A stretch of DNA of 64,000 bases from JABDIP01 sp965237625 (GTDB lineage: Bacteria > Pseudomonadota > Alphaproteobacteria > DSM-16000 > Inquilinaceae). The stretch lies in the NCBI GenBank assembly GCA_965237625.1, contig CBDEGD010000023.1:124001-188000 (forward strand), read 5' to 3'. The position numbers and the translations under genes are program-made. Positions 43,039 through 51,480 of the stretch are shown here, piece after piece. The notes under the pieces are model-generated. The model searched no databases. It was not told the origin of the DNA and saw nothing but the letters and a program-made list of their open reading frames with translations. Positions within the stretch are counted from its first letter, which is position 1. Each line of letters opens with the position of its first letter.

Positions 43039-43595
43039 CGCGGCACGTCGAGCACGGTCAGCCGAGACCAAAGCGCGGACCAATTCTTGCCGGCCACCCG
43101 AGCGCGATAGATCGCCATCTTATGGCGAAAGCGCGGTGTCGGCCGGACGGTCAGCCCCATCAGATCCTCGGTTCCGAACGGCGCGATTACCGCCACGCCG
43201 CCGCCCCGGATGGCCACAGCCACCGCGGTCGGCGTCTCCGCCCAGAATGCCAGGGCATGGCAGGTCGATCGGTAGGGCGCGTCGCGGTTGCGCCGATGCA
43301 TGCGGGCCTGGTTACGAACCGACCACGGCAGCCCCGGAAAAGACCGTCGGAGGCGAGCCTCGAGCTTTCGTTCTGTTTCCCGCGATTGATCGGCCGGGTC
43401 GAAATAGAGAACGTCGATGTCGTTGAGTGGCGTTGCCTCGGTGTAGCCATGCAATCGGTCCCAGACCAAATTGCGGACGAAGCCGGCGCCAATCCAGCAA
43501 TCGGGCAGGCCGAGTCGCGCTACCGCGCGCAGCATGCCCATGCGCAACGAATCACCTTCGATCCACCGGGCGATATCGGCGATGGCCGCAGACAT
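42966..43595 (-). CDS. Nucleotidyltransferase-fold protein (DUF925-like)
   Basis: A 209-residue protein of the NTP-transferase type. It has a GAGFVRNLVWDRL helix and the catalytic pair in LNDIDVLYFDP, as in DUF925-type nucleotidyltransferases. An NQARMHRRNRDAPY stretch and a C-terminal PTPRFRHKMAIYRARV follow. The ATG at 43595 has GGGGGTAGG upstream. The 3' end lies inside the glucokinase gene on the other strand. Substrate is unknown. Confidence 0.8.
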   Translation of the reverse strand: MSAAIADIARWIEGDSLRMGMLRAVARLGLPDCWIGAGFVRNLVWDRLHGYTEATPLNDIDVLYFDPADQSRETERKLEARLRRSFPGLPWSVRNQARMHRRNRDAPYRSTCHALAFWAETPTAVAVAIRGGGVAVIAPFGTEDLMGLTVRPTPRFRHKMAIYRARVAGKNWSALWSRLTVLDVPRYPCAGPSSIDLRPRKAGVGWVTR

Positions 43596-43729
43596 CCCTA
43601 CCCCCCTTACACCCTTCAATCGCCATCACAGCCGGCAACGCATACCCCAGCATCCCAATACATACCCGCCAACTCCACCAAAGGTAGGTGAGACGGTCAG
43701 TACGCTTGCCTTTGCGGCATCCGCCGGGC

Positions 43730-44941
43730 ATGTATCAATCGGTTCGCCTCGGCACCATAGGACGCATCATCTTGCCGATCGACGTCGACCGTGTTCGCGC
43801 CGACACCCCCGGCTGCCTTCGTGTCGTGCATTTCAACAATGCCGGTGCCGCGCTTCAGCCTTCAGTAGTGACCAAGGCGGTCATCGACCATCTACGCCTG
43901 GAAACGGAGATCGGTGGATACGAGGCCGCGGCGCAGGCCAAGACGCGGCTGGAAGGCTGCTATACCTCGATCGCCAAGCTGCTGAACTGCCATTCCGATG
44001 AAATCGCGGTGGTCGAGAACGCCACCCGCGCCTGGGACATGGCCTTCTATGCGATGGACTTCAGGCCGGGCGACCGCATTCTCACGGCCCGCGCCGAATA
44101 TGCATCGAACTACATCGCCTTCCTCCAGATCGCCAAACGCACCGGCGCCATCGTCGAGGCGATCCCCAGCGACCCGGACGGCCAATTCGATGTCGGAGCG
44201 CTGAGAAGCGCCGTCGACGAGCGGGTGAAACTGATCGCCGTCACCCACGTTCCGACCAATGGCGGCCTGATCAATCCTGCCGCCGAAATTGGCAAGGTCG
44301 CACGCGAGGCCGGCATCCCTTTCCTGCTCGATGCCTGCCAGTCGGCCGGACAGATGCCCTTGGACGTCGAAGAGCTCGGATGCGACATGCTCTCGGCGAC
44401 CGGACGGAAATTCCTGCGCGGACCACGGGGCACCGGTTTCCTTTACGTCCGAAAATCGTGGATCGAGCGGCTGGAGCCGCCTTTTCTGGACCTTCATTCC
44501 GCCGAATGGACCAGCCCCGACACCTATAAGATCCGCGCGGATGCGCGCCGGTTCGAGAATTGGGAGTGCAATATCGCCGGGAAGATCGGGCTCGGAGTCG
44601 CCGTGGACTACGCGCTGGCCGTCGGCCTCGATTCCATTCGCGAGCGGTGCAAGAAGCTCGCCGACCAGCTTCGCCACCAATTGTCGGAGGTGAAGGGAAT
44701 GACGGTCCACGACATCGGCGTCAACAAAGCCGCCATCGTCAGCTTCTCGAAAGAGGGCACGGAGGCCGGCCGTCTCGCCGACCGGCTGTCGGTACAGCAG
44801 ATCAACGTCTCAGTGACCGATCGCGGATCGACGTTCCTCGACATGCAGGGGCGTGGGCTCGAGAACATCGTCCGGGCATCGCCGCACTACTACAACACCG
44901 AAGAGGAAATCGAGCGGCTGGTGCGGGCCGTTCGCGATTGA
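43730..44941 (+). CDS. Class V aminotransferase-fold PLP enzyme
   Basis: About 403 residues; the frame is open from 43688 and a later TTG at 43772 is also possible. PLP-dependent class V fold: FNNAGAALQP near the N-terminus, AVVENATRAWDMAF, LLDACQSAGQMPLDVEEL, and the PLP lysine in SATGRKFLRGPRGTGFLYV. The region resembles cysteine desulfurases and isopenicillin N epimerase-like proteins. No catalytic-loop Cys of a desulfurase is evident, so a beta-lyase, epimerase or desulfurase activity cannot be chosen. No operon partner. Confidence 0.8.
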   Translation: MYQSVRLGTIGRIILPIDVDRVRADTPGCLRVVHFNNAGAALQPSVVTKAVIDHLRLETEIGGYEAAAQAKTRLEGCYTSIAKLLNCHSDEIAVVENATRAWDMAFYAMDFRPGDRILTARAEYASNYIAFLQIAKRTGAIVEAIPSDPDGQFDVGALRSAVDERVKLIAVTHVPTNGGLINPAAEIGKVAREAGIPFLLDACQSAGQMPLDVEELGCDMLSATGRKFLRGPRGTGFLYVRKSWIERLEPPFLDLHSAEWTSPDTYKIRADARRFENWECNIAGKIGLGVAVDYALAVGLDSIRERCKKLADQLRHQLSEVKGMTVHDIGVNKAAIVSFSKEGTEAGRLADRLSVQQINVSVTDRGSTFLDMQGRGLENIVRASPHYYNTEEEIERLVRAVRD

Positions 44942-45222
44942 AGGCGCGGTCTGCGCGCGCTTCCATCCAAGCGGTCCCGACTTGCCATGCCGCCATGATC
45001 GCAATGTCGATCGCCAGAACGCTCAGCATCGAGAAATAGAAGCGGCGTTTCAGTATCGCCCGATAATCACTTTGCTTGGCGAGGATCGCGGCGGTGCCGG
45101 GGATGGCGAGCGTATTGACGCCGATCAATGCGGCGACAGACCGACGCCGATACGCTTCCTTCGCCAACAAGAGTGAATACGCACGTGGCCGACGATTGGA
45201 CCACCACGAAGGGAACCGGATC

Positions 45223-45666
45223 ATGGCAACGAAAGTATTGGCGGCAATCGACGGTTCGGAACAGGCCTCCAAAGCGCTCGATTTCGCCATCGACTTCGCC
45301 CGCAAATACGCCGGCGAACTGCACCTGATCTACGCCGCGCCCGAACAGGCGCCGCCGGACGCCCTGATCGAATTCGCCCGGGCGGAGCATTTGCGCGATA
45401 CACCCTCGGCGATCTATCACGCCATTGGCGAAAGCCTGCTGCGCGGCGCGCAAAACCGCGCCGAGGAGGCAGAGTTGACGGCAGTCTTCCAGCACATGGA
45501 TTTCGGCGACGCGGCCAAGACCATCATCGACTATGCCGAAAATCATACGATCGACGTGATCGTGATGGGGACCCGCGGCTTCAGCGAGCTCCAGGGACTG
45601 CTGTTGGGCAGCGTGTCGATGAAGGTGCAATCGCTCGCACCCTGTACCTGCATTTGCGTGCGATAG
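45223..45666 (+). CDS. Universal stress protein (UspA family)
   Basis: A 147-residue UspA-fold protein. N-terminal VLAAIDGSEQASKAL and the C-terminal ATP-binding type motif MGTRGFSELQGLLLGSVSMKV (G-x2-G-x9-G-S) are present. The ATG at 45223 lies after GGGAACCGG. A 281-bp gap before it holds no supported gene. A second UspA gene is at 55523. Confidence 0.88.
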   Translation: MATKVLAAIDGSEQASKALDFAIDFARKYAGELHLIYAAPEQAPPDALIEFARAEHLRDTPSAIYHAIGESLLRGAQNRAEEAELTAVFQHMDFGDAAKTIIDYAENHTIDVIVMGTRGFSELQGLLLGSVSMKVQSLAPCTCICVR

Positions 45667-45758
45667 GGCAATCCGGTCGTCGAAGCCTTTGCGCATGACG
45701 GGGCAGACACCGTAAGCTCAATGGATCTTATGCCGTCCCCACGCCAGCCGAGGTAACG

Positions 45759-46790
45759 ATGACTTACGTCCCCGCAGCCGATCGCTACGACCGCATGAAG
45801 TACAACCGCTGCGGCAATAGCGGCCTGCAGCTGCCCGGTGTCTCGCTTGGCCTCTGGCACAATCATGGCGGCGTCGACGCCTATGAGAACGGTTTGGCCA
45901 TGGTGCGGCGGGCTTTCGATCTCGGCATCACCCATTTCGACCTGGCCAACAATTACGGCCCGCCGCCCGGTTCGGCGGAAGAGAGTTTCGGGCGCATGCT
46001 GGCGACCGATCTGGCCGGCTATCGGGATGAGTTGATCATCTCCTCCAAGGCCGGCTACGGGATGTGGCCGGGACCCTACGGCGAATGGGGGTCACGCAAA
46101 TACCTGATCGCGAGTTGTGACCAGAGCCTGAAGCGCATGGGCCTGGACTATGTCGACATCTTCTATTCTCACCGTTTCGACCCCGATACGCCGCTGGAAG
46201 AGACCATGCGGGCGCTGGACACCATCGTCCGGCAGGGCAAGGCGCTCTACGTGGGGATCTCATCCTATTCCGCCGACAAGACCGCGGAGGCCGCCTCTAT
46301 CCTGAAGGAGCTGGGCACGCCCTGCCTGATCCATCAGCCCTCCTACTCGATGCTGAACCGCTGGGTCGAGGACGAGTTGCTGGGGGTGCTGGGGGATCTG
46401 GGTATTGGCAGCATCGCGTTCTCGCCGCTGGCCCAGGGCATGCTGACCGACAAGTATCTGAACGGCATTCCGGCGGAGTCCCGCGCCGCCAGCGAAACCG
46501 GTGCGCTGAGCCGCGAGATGCTGTCCGACGATGCGCTGGCCAAGATCCGCGGATTGAATGAGATCGCCAAGGCGCGCGGCCAGACCCTGGCCCAGATGGC
46601 ATTGGCCTGGGTGTTGCGCGACGACCACATCACCTCGGTGCTGATCGGCGCCAGCCGCGTATCGCAGATCGAGGATTGTGTCGGCGCGCTCGACCGGCTT
46701 GATTTCAGCATCGAGGAACTGGCCGAGATCGACCAATTCGCCACCGACGCCCAGATCAATCTGTGGGCCAAATCGAGCGAGGACGACTGA
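45759..46790 (+). CDS. Aldo/keto reductase (YghZ-like)
   Basis: A 343-residue TIM-barrel reductase. AKR features are FDLANNYGPPPGSAEESF, with catalytic Asp and Tyr, Lys in ISSKAGYGMWPG, His in DIFYSHRFDP and the NADPH region FSPLAQGMLTDKYL and GASRVSQIEDCV. It closely resembles E. coli YghZ, an L-glyceraldehyde 3-phosphate and methylglyoxal reductase. Transcribed in the same direction as the SDR gene at 46991, but the two are separated by a long repeat. Confidence 0.85.
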   Translation: MTYVPAADRYDRMKYNRCGNSGLQLPGVSLGLWHNHGGVDAYENGLAMVRRAFDLGITHFDLANNYGPPPGSAEESFGRMLATDLAGYRDELIISSKAGYGMWPGPYGEWGSRKYLIASCDQSLKRMGLDYVDIFYSHRFDPDTPLEETMRALDTIVRQGKALYVGISSYSADKTAEAASILKELGTPCLIHQPSYSMLNRWVEDELLGVLGDLGIGSIAFSPLAQGMLTDKYLNGIPAESRAASETGALSREMLSDDALAKIRGLNEIAKARGQTLAQMALAWVLRDDHITSVLIGASRVSQIEDCVGALDRLDFSIEELAEIDQFATDAQINLWAKSSEDD

Positions 46791-46820
46791 GGAGCCCTGA
46801 AGTCCCGGCATTGTGCTGGC

Positions 46821-46961
46821 GGCCCGGTCCCCGTACTTCGACAGGCTCAGCATGAGGACCTTTTTCAGGTCCGCAGCCCTCGAGTCCAAGTAGTGGCCCT
46901 CACGTTGAGAGTCCAATAAGAGGCCCTCTTGCTGAGCTTGTCGAAGTATGCGGGCCGGGCC
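46821..46961. repeat. REP-type palindromic element, long copy
   Basis: Outer arms ACTTCGACAGGCTCAGCATG (46835-46854) and its near complement CTTGCTGAGCTTGTCGAAGT (46928-46947), bordered by GGCCCGG/CGGGCC, enclose about 75 bases with partial internal copies of the core (CCTCACGTTGAGAG). Same family as 16570-16660 but larger, apparently a compound element. Confidence 0.75.
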
Positions 46962-46990
46962 GTTAGCACGCTGCCCGCCCTGTAAATCCA

Positions 46991-47773
46991 ATGAAAACGG
47001 ACAAGACCATGTTCGATGAACTCACCGGCAAGGTGGTGCTGATCACCGGTGCGAGCACCGGCATCGGTGCCGCGGCGGCGCTGGCTTTCGGCCGGTTGGG
47101 CGCCCATGTGGTCGGTCACTACAATGCCAGCCGGGAGGCGGCCGAGGGTGTCGCCGCCGAAATCGAGGCGTCGGGCGGCAAGGCCACGCTGGTACAGGGC
47201 GATGTCTCGGACGGGGCGATCGCGGCCTCCGTCGTGGAGCAGGCCATTGCCGCCACCGGCCGGCTGGACGTGCTGATCAACAATGCCGGGCACATGGTCG
47301 ACCGCATCCCGGTAGAGGACATGACCGACGAGGCGTTCGACCGGGTGCTGGACCTGAACGCCCGCTCGGCGGTCGCCGCCATTCGCGCCGCCGTGCCGCA
47401 ATTCCGCCGGCAGGGCAAAGGCAACATCATCAACGTCACCTCGATCTCGGCGCGCGGCGGGGGCAGTCGCGGCTCGGTGCTCTATAGCGGCGCCAAAGGC
47501 TTCGTCAGCACCATGACGCGCGGCCTGGCCAAGGAACTGGCGCCGGACAACATCCGCGTCAACGCGGTCTCGCCAGGGGTGATCCTGACGGCGTTCCACG
47601 AGAAATACTCGACGCCGGAGAAGTTGGAATCGCAGCGGCGGACAATCCCCTTGGGCCGGCTCGGCACCGCCGAGGATTGCGCCGGGGCCTTTCTGTTCTT
47701 GGCCACGGACGCGCTCAGCGCCTATGTCACCGGACAGATTATCGAGGTGAGCGGCGGCCAGATCATGCCGTGA
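46991..47773 (+). CDS. Short-chain dehydrogenase/reductase
   Basis: A 260-residue classical SDR. The cofactor motif is TGASTGIGAAAALAF, then NNAGHM, catalytic Ser in NVTSISARGG and the YxxxK motif in LYSGAKGFVST; the C-terminus IIEVSGGQIMP is typical. ATG 46991 is used; ATG 47009 is possible. Substrate is not evident; relatives oxidise sugars or reduce 3-oxoacyl groups. The window's deoxy-sugar operon lacks a sugar dehydrogenase, but there is no direct link to this gene. Confidence 0.85.
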   Translation: MKTDKTMFDELTGKVVLITGASTGIGAAAALAFGRLGAHVVGHYNASREAAEGVAAEIEASGGKATLVQGDVSDGAIAASVVEQAIAATGRLDVLINNAGHMVDRIPVEDMTDEAFDRVLDLNARSAVAAIRAAVPQFRRQGKGNIINVTSISARGGGSRGSVLYSGAKGFVSTMTRGLAKELAPDNIRVNAVSPGVILTAFHEKYSTPEKLESQRRTIPLGRLGTAEDCAGAFLFLATDALSAYVTGQIIEVSGGQIMP

Positions 47774-48176
47774 TCGGCTCTGTCCAGTCTCGCTATGCGT
47801 GAAAAAGCCGTTCAGACAGTCGTAGGTGTGCAGCAAGGACACGCCGTCGCCATCTCGCCCTCGAGCACCGGCTGACACGCATCGGATCGGCCGGACCGAG
47901 CGGCCAATTCAGTTCGTGTCGGCACGCCTCCTGCCAGGTATTCCCTCTGCCACCGGCTCGAGACTTTCCAACGAATCCTTGGAAAATATAGCTCGAATAC
48001 CGTCTATTTGGGCTCCGATGCCGACGTGGTGGATCGCTTGGCGACTCATCCGCCCATTCTCGTTTGCGCAATCGGTGAGGCGATCGAAGATCGCCCGCAA
48101 ATACCGATCCAATAGGGCTTGAGCGCGGGAACCATTCTCTCTAAGGTTGAATATCTAAAAAAGATAGGGGAGCATC
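47774..48176. other. Intergenic region before the M28 peptidase gene
   Basis: About 400 bp with no supported gene; a reverse-strand frame at 47793-48071 has no family-like sequence. The last 50 bp are AT-rich (TTGAATATCTAAAAAAGATA) and probably hold the promoter and ribosome binding site of the next gene. Confidence 0.5.
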
Positions 48177-49850
48177 ATGTCAAGAATTCCTACCACTATC
48201 CTAGCACTCACTCTCGGCATTCTAATGGCCTCTTGGTCGAACCAAGGCCACGCGGATGACGATGATGATGGGAACCAGTTTGGAGGCATCTTCGACAGTG
48301 ACGAACTCGAAGACCTCTTCGAAGATATCCTTGACGACGACGACGACGATTTCGAATCCTGTGGCAGCAACATCACCAGAAGGCCCGAAAGACTTCTGGA
48401 CTGCGTGACGGTCGAAGGTGTGCGTAGGCACCAACGCGTTCTCCAGGCAATCGCCGATGCCAATGGCGGTCTCCGCACTTCCGCCACACCCGGATATGAC
48501 ATTTCCGCCTACTACGTGGCGTGGCTAATGGACGAGGCCGGTTACAACGTCGAACTGCAGCCGTTCGATTTTGAGTCCTCGATCCGGGTGGGATCATCCG
48601 CGTCGCAGCAGACCACTCCTGACACAATCACCTATGCCGAAGGTGTCGACTTCGACACCATGAGCCAAACCGAACCCGGCGACGAAACGGCGCCGGTCAC
48701 CGCTGTCGATCTCGACCTTGGACCTGCAGGCGACGGCATTGGGAATACGTCTACGAGCGGATGCGAGTCGGACGACTTTATTGAATTCCCTGCCGGCAAT
48801 ATCGCGTTGATCCAGCGCGGTAGCTGCAGCTTCCAGGCCAAGGCCGAAAATGCCGCAGACGCAGGCGCCGTTGGTGCCATCATCTTCAACCAGGGCAATG
48901 AAGATAACGATGATCGCCGGGGCCTAATCGGCGGGACGCTGAGTGCGGCATACTCCGGTGGCATTCCCGTCCTGGAGGCCACATACGCCCGCGGCATTGA
49001 ATGGAGTGAGACGGACGATCTGAGCCTGCGCGTGTTTGCGAACGTCTTCCGGGGGATCGCCACGAGTTACAACGTGCTAGCCGAATCGCGTAGCGGTGAC
49101 GATGAAAACGTCGTCATGGTCGGCGCGCATCTCGATTCCGTGGACGATGGTCCAGGGATCAATGACAACGGATCGGGCAGTTCCGCCATCCTCGAAGTGG
49201 CTTTGCAGATGGCCGACGCGCGGCTCAACAACAAGGTGCGGTTCGCCTGGTGGGGCGCAGAGGAGTCCGGTCTGGTCGGGTCGACCTTCTATATCGCGGA
49301 ACTCAGTCAGGGGGAAATCGACGACATCGCGCTCTACCTCAACTTCGATATGATCGGTTCGTCGAACTTCGCTCGCTTCATCTATGACGGCGACGGCTCG
49401 ACGTTTCCCGAGGTGGGCCCGCCAGGGTCGGCCGCAATCGAGAAGTTCTACGAGGACTTCTATATGGACCGCGGGCTGGCCTCCGAGCCGACCAGGTTCA
49501 GCGGCCGGTCGGATTACGGTCCGTTTATTGCCGCGGGTATCGACATTCCCGCTGGCGGACTGTTCACCGGAGCGGAGGGCATCAAGACTGAGGCGCAGGT
49601 GGCATTGTATGGCGGTACGGAAGATGAGCAGTACGACCCGTGCTACCATCTTGCTTGCGACACCTTCGACAACGTCAATCTAGATGTGCTGAGCCTAAAC
49701 GCCGATGCGGTCGCGGCGTCAACGCTTCACTTTGCGATGAGCACCGAGTCTTTGACCGAGTCTGTTACACTCGCCCTGAGAACAGCGAGAAGCAGAACTT
49801 CCCAGGCCTCTGCGGTGCAGGAGTATCTGGGACCACTGAAAGTTAGGTAG
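48177..49850 (+). CDS. Exported M28-family metallopeptidase with PA domain and an Asp-rich N-terminus
   Basis: A 557-residue protein with a signal peptide (residues 1 to about 26) directly followed by an acidic segment of runs of Asp and Glu (residues about 27-60). A PA insert domain (about 165-290; IALIQRGSCSFQAKAENAADAG) precedes the M28 zinc domain. Metal ligands are visible: His/Asp in VGAHLDSVDDGPG, Asp in GINDNGSGS, paired Glu in WWGAEESGLVG, Asp in NFDMIGS and His in CYHLACDT. It should act outside the cytoplasm as an aminopeptidase. The acidic segment may bind calcium or act as a pro-region. A strong GGGGAG precedes the ATG; a hairpin follows. Confidence 0.85.
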   Translation: MSRIPTTILALTLGILMASWSNQGHADDDDDGNQFGGIFDSDELEDLFEDILDDDDDDFESCGSNITRRPERLLDCVTVEGVRRHQRVLQAIADANGGLRTSATPGYDISAYYVAWLMDEAGYNVELQPFDFESSIRVGSSASQQTTPDTITYAEGVDFDTMSQTEPGDETAPVTAVDLDLGPAGDGIGNTSTSGCESDDFIEFPAGNIALIQRGSCSFQAKAENAADAGAVGAIIFNQGNEDNDDRRGLIGGTLSAAYSGGIPVLEATYARGIEWSETDDLSLRVFANVFRGIATSYNVLAESRSGDDENVVMVGAHLDSVDDGPGINDNGSGSSAILEVALQMADARLNNKVRFAWWGAEESGLVGSTFYIAELSQGEIDDIALYLNFDMIGSSNFARFIYDGDGSTFPEVGPPGSAAIEKFYEDFYMDRGLASEPTRFSGRSDYGPFIAAGIDIPAGGLFTGAEGIKTEAQVALYGGTEDEQYDPCYHLACDTFDNVNLDVLSLNADAVAASTLHFAMSTESLTESVTLALRTARSRTSQASAVQEYLGPLKVR

Positions 49851-49868
49851 GTCAGATATCCTGACTTT

Positions 49869-49890
49869 GGGCGGCGCTTCGGCGCCGCCC
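49869..49890 (+). terminator. GC-rich hairpin after the M28 peptidase gene
   Basis: Perfect 9-bp stem GGGCGGCGC/GCGCCGCCC around a stable TTCG tetraloop, 18 bp after the stop. There is no T tract, so it may also act as an attenuator or RNA stabiliser before the next gene at 49920. Confidence 0.55.
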
Positions 49891-49919
49891 GCCGCCGGGT
49901 TGCACGAAGGACCCAAGCG

Positions 49920-50903
49920 ATGACAATCAGACGGATCATTTCGGCGTTGTCGGCCGCCATCGTCGCGCTTGCGACAGGTGCGTCCACGGCCACCGAGCCA
50001 GTGGACGCCGGAGTCGCCCCGGCTGGATTCGAGCTTGAGCTCAAGGCCGGCCTGGTGACAATCGAGGCCCGCGACGCCCCGCTATCCGAAATCGTGCGCG
50101 CGATCGGAGACCATGCCGGGTTTGAGATTATCTTGATGGACGACATAGACATCCCGCTAAGCGCCTCGTTTCAAGACCTATCGGTCGAAGATGCGTTGGA
50201 GCGACTGCTCCAGGACGCCGACTGGGTCGTCACTTATGGACTACCTGAGCAGGGGACGACGAACCGCGTAATAACAAGGCTTTTGGTGTTCGAGTCGACC
50301 GGCGCGGCGGTAGATGCTGTGCTGGACGCTGCTAGCCCGGCCGAGCCCGGCGCGGCGGCGGGCAGTCTGGCGGACGATGCCGGGTCCGCCATGTCCGATG
50401 ATCCCGAGCAGCCCGACGAAAACGAGCGCGCCCGAATTATGCTCGGGCTGGCGAATTCGGGCGCCACGCCTGAGGTGCTGGCGACGCTCACCCAGGCACT
50501 TCAAGGAGATGACAGCGCGTGGGTCCGCGGCCGCGCGGCCACCGCATTGGGATTTTTGCAAGACGAACACGCGGTGTCCGACCTCGCCTGGGCGTTGGGA
50601 GACGAGAACGCATCGGTGCGCATGCAGGCTGTGCAAGCCCTCGGGCGGATCGGAGGCGACCGCGCCATATGGGCATTGGGTGTGGCCTTGGTGAACGGCA
50701 CAACAAGCATGGAAAGAATCCAGGCCGGCTGGGCGCTCGGCAAGCAGAATAGCGAACTCGCCCGGTACCTGCTCGAAGGCGCGGCAGGAGACCCAAGCGA
50801 CCTAGTCTACCGGTCGTCGCTCACTCCGCCCACTCCTGCGCGCGGGCGCGCTGCTGAACTCCCGACAGAGATCGAGCGGCGCGGCACACACGACCTCCGG
50901 TAG
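49920..50903 (+). CDS. Exported protein with STN-like and HEAT-repeat domains
   Basis: A 327-residue protein with a signal peptide (residues 1 to about 25). Residues 38-120 resemble a secretin/TonB short N-terminal domain (VTIEARDAPLSEIVRAIGDHAG, then SASFQDLSVEDALERLLQDA). A low-complexity Ala/Asp/Glu-rich linker follows, and then several HEAT-like units (DSAWVRGRAATALGFLQDE, NASVRMQAVQALGRIG). Such a combination suggests a periplasmic scaffold. It follows the peptidase gene by 69 bp on the same strand. No family name can be assigned with confidence. Confidence 0.7.
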   Translation: MTIRRIISALSAAIVALATGASTATEPVDAGVAPAGFELELKAGLVTIEARDAPLSEIVRAIGDHAGFEIILMDDIDIPLSASFQDLSVEDALERLLQDADWVVTYGLPEQGTTNRVITRLLVFESTGAAVDAVLDAASPAEPGAAAGSLADDAGSAMSDDPEQPDENERARIMLGLANSGATPEVLATLTQALQGDDSAWVRGRAATALGFLQDEHAVSDLAWALGDENASVRMQAVQALGRIGGDRAIWALGVALVNGTTSMERIQAGWALGKQNSELARYLLEGAAGDPSDLVYRSSLTPPTPARGRAAELPTEIERRGTHDLR

Positions 50904-50978
50904 AACGCCCCTGTGGAGACGGCCATCATTGCGGACAATGCCGCAGCGGTGGTCATTCGTGGCCGCCGGATTGATTTC

Positions 50979-51452
50979 TCAGATCGGAAAGATCAGACAG
51001 GTCGTCGTGCCATGGGCGTAGAGGCGCCCGGAGGCATCGATCAGGCGTCCCTCTGCCGTGCCGACCCGCGACCCGACCTGGATGGCGGTGCCTTCCGCGC
51101 GGATCGGCCCGGTCTCGTCGGTCAGCGCACGGACCAGATTCACCTTGAACTCCAATGTCGTGTAGCCCTTTCCCACCGGCAGTTTGGTCTGCACCGCGCA
51201 GGACATGCAGGAATCGAGCAAGGTCGCGGCAAAGCCTCCATGGACCGAACCGATCGGGTTGTAGTGATGGCGTTGCGGCTCGGCTTCGAACACCACCCTT
51301 CCCTCTTCCGCCTCGGTCAGGCTAAACCCGAGGAGGCCGGCAATCGGCGGCCGCGGCAACTCGCCTGAGATAATGCGGGTGAGGAACTCAAGCCCGCTCA
51401 GAGTGCGGATCGTATCCAGCGGCGTAACGCCATAATTCCGGTCACCACTCAT
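50979..51452 (-). CDS. PaaI-type hotdog-fold thioesterase
   Basis: About 157 residues from ATG 51452; a GTG at 51470 is possible. The hotdog core carries HHYNPIGSVHGGFAATLLDSC with the conserved Asn/His/Gly/Gly, then GYTTLEFKVNLVRAL and YAHGTTTCLIF. It hydrolyses acyl-CoA thioesters, probably aromatic or medium-chain. It lies 28 bp after adenine deaminase on the same strand, so the two may be co-transcribed. Confidence 0.85.
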   Translation of the reverse strand: MSGDRNYGVTPLDTIRTLSGLEFLTRIISGELPRPPIAGLLGFSLTEAEEGRVVFEAEPQRHHYNPIGSVHGGFAATLLDSCMSCAVQTKLPVGKGYTTLEFKVNLVRALTDETGPIRAEGTAIQVGSRVGTAEGRLIDASGRLYAHGTTTCLIFPI

Positions 51453-51480
51453 TGCGAAATCGTCCGCCACGGAAATCCCC

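Noticed and set aside
44802..45305. Reverse frame with a hydrophobic segment between the PLP enzyme and UspA genes
   Set aside because: It overlaps both neighbouring genes, lacks a ribosome binding site and no family is evident; the hydrophobic stretch alone is not enough.
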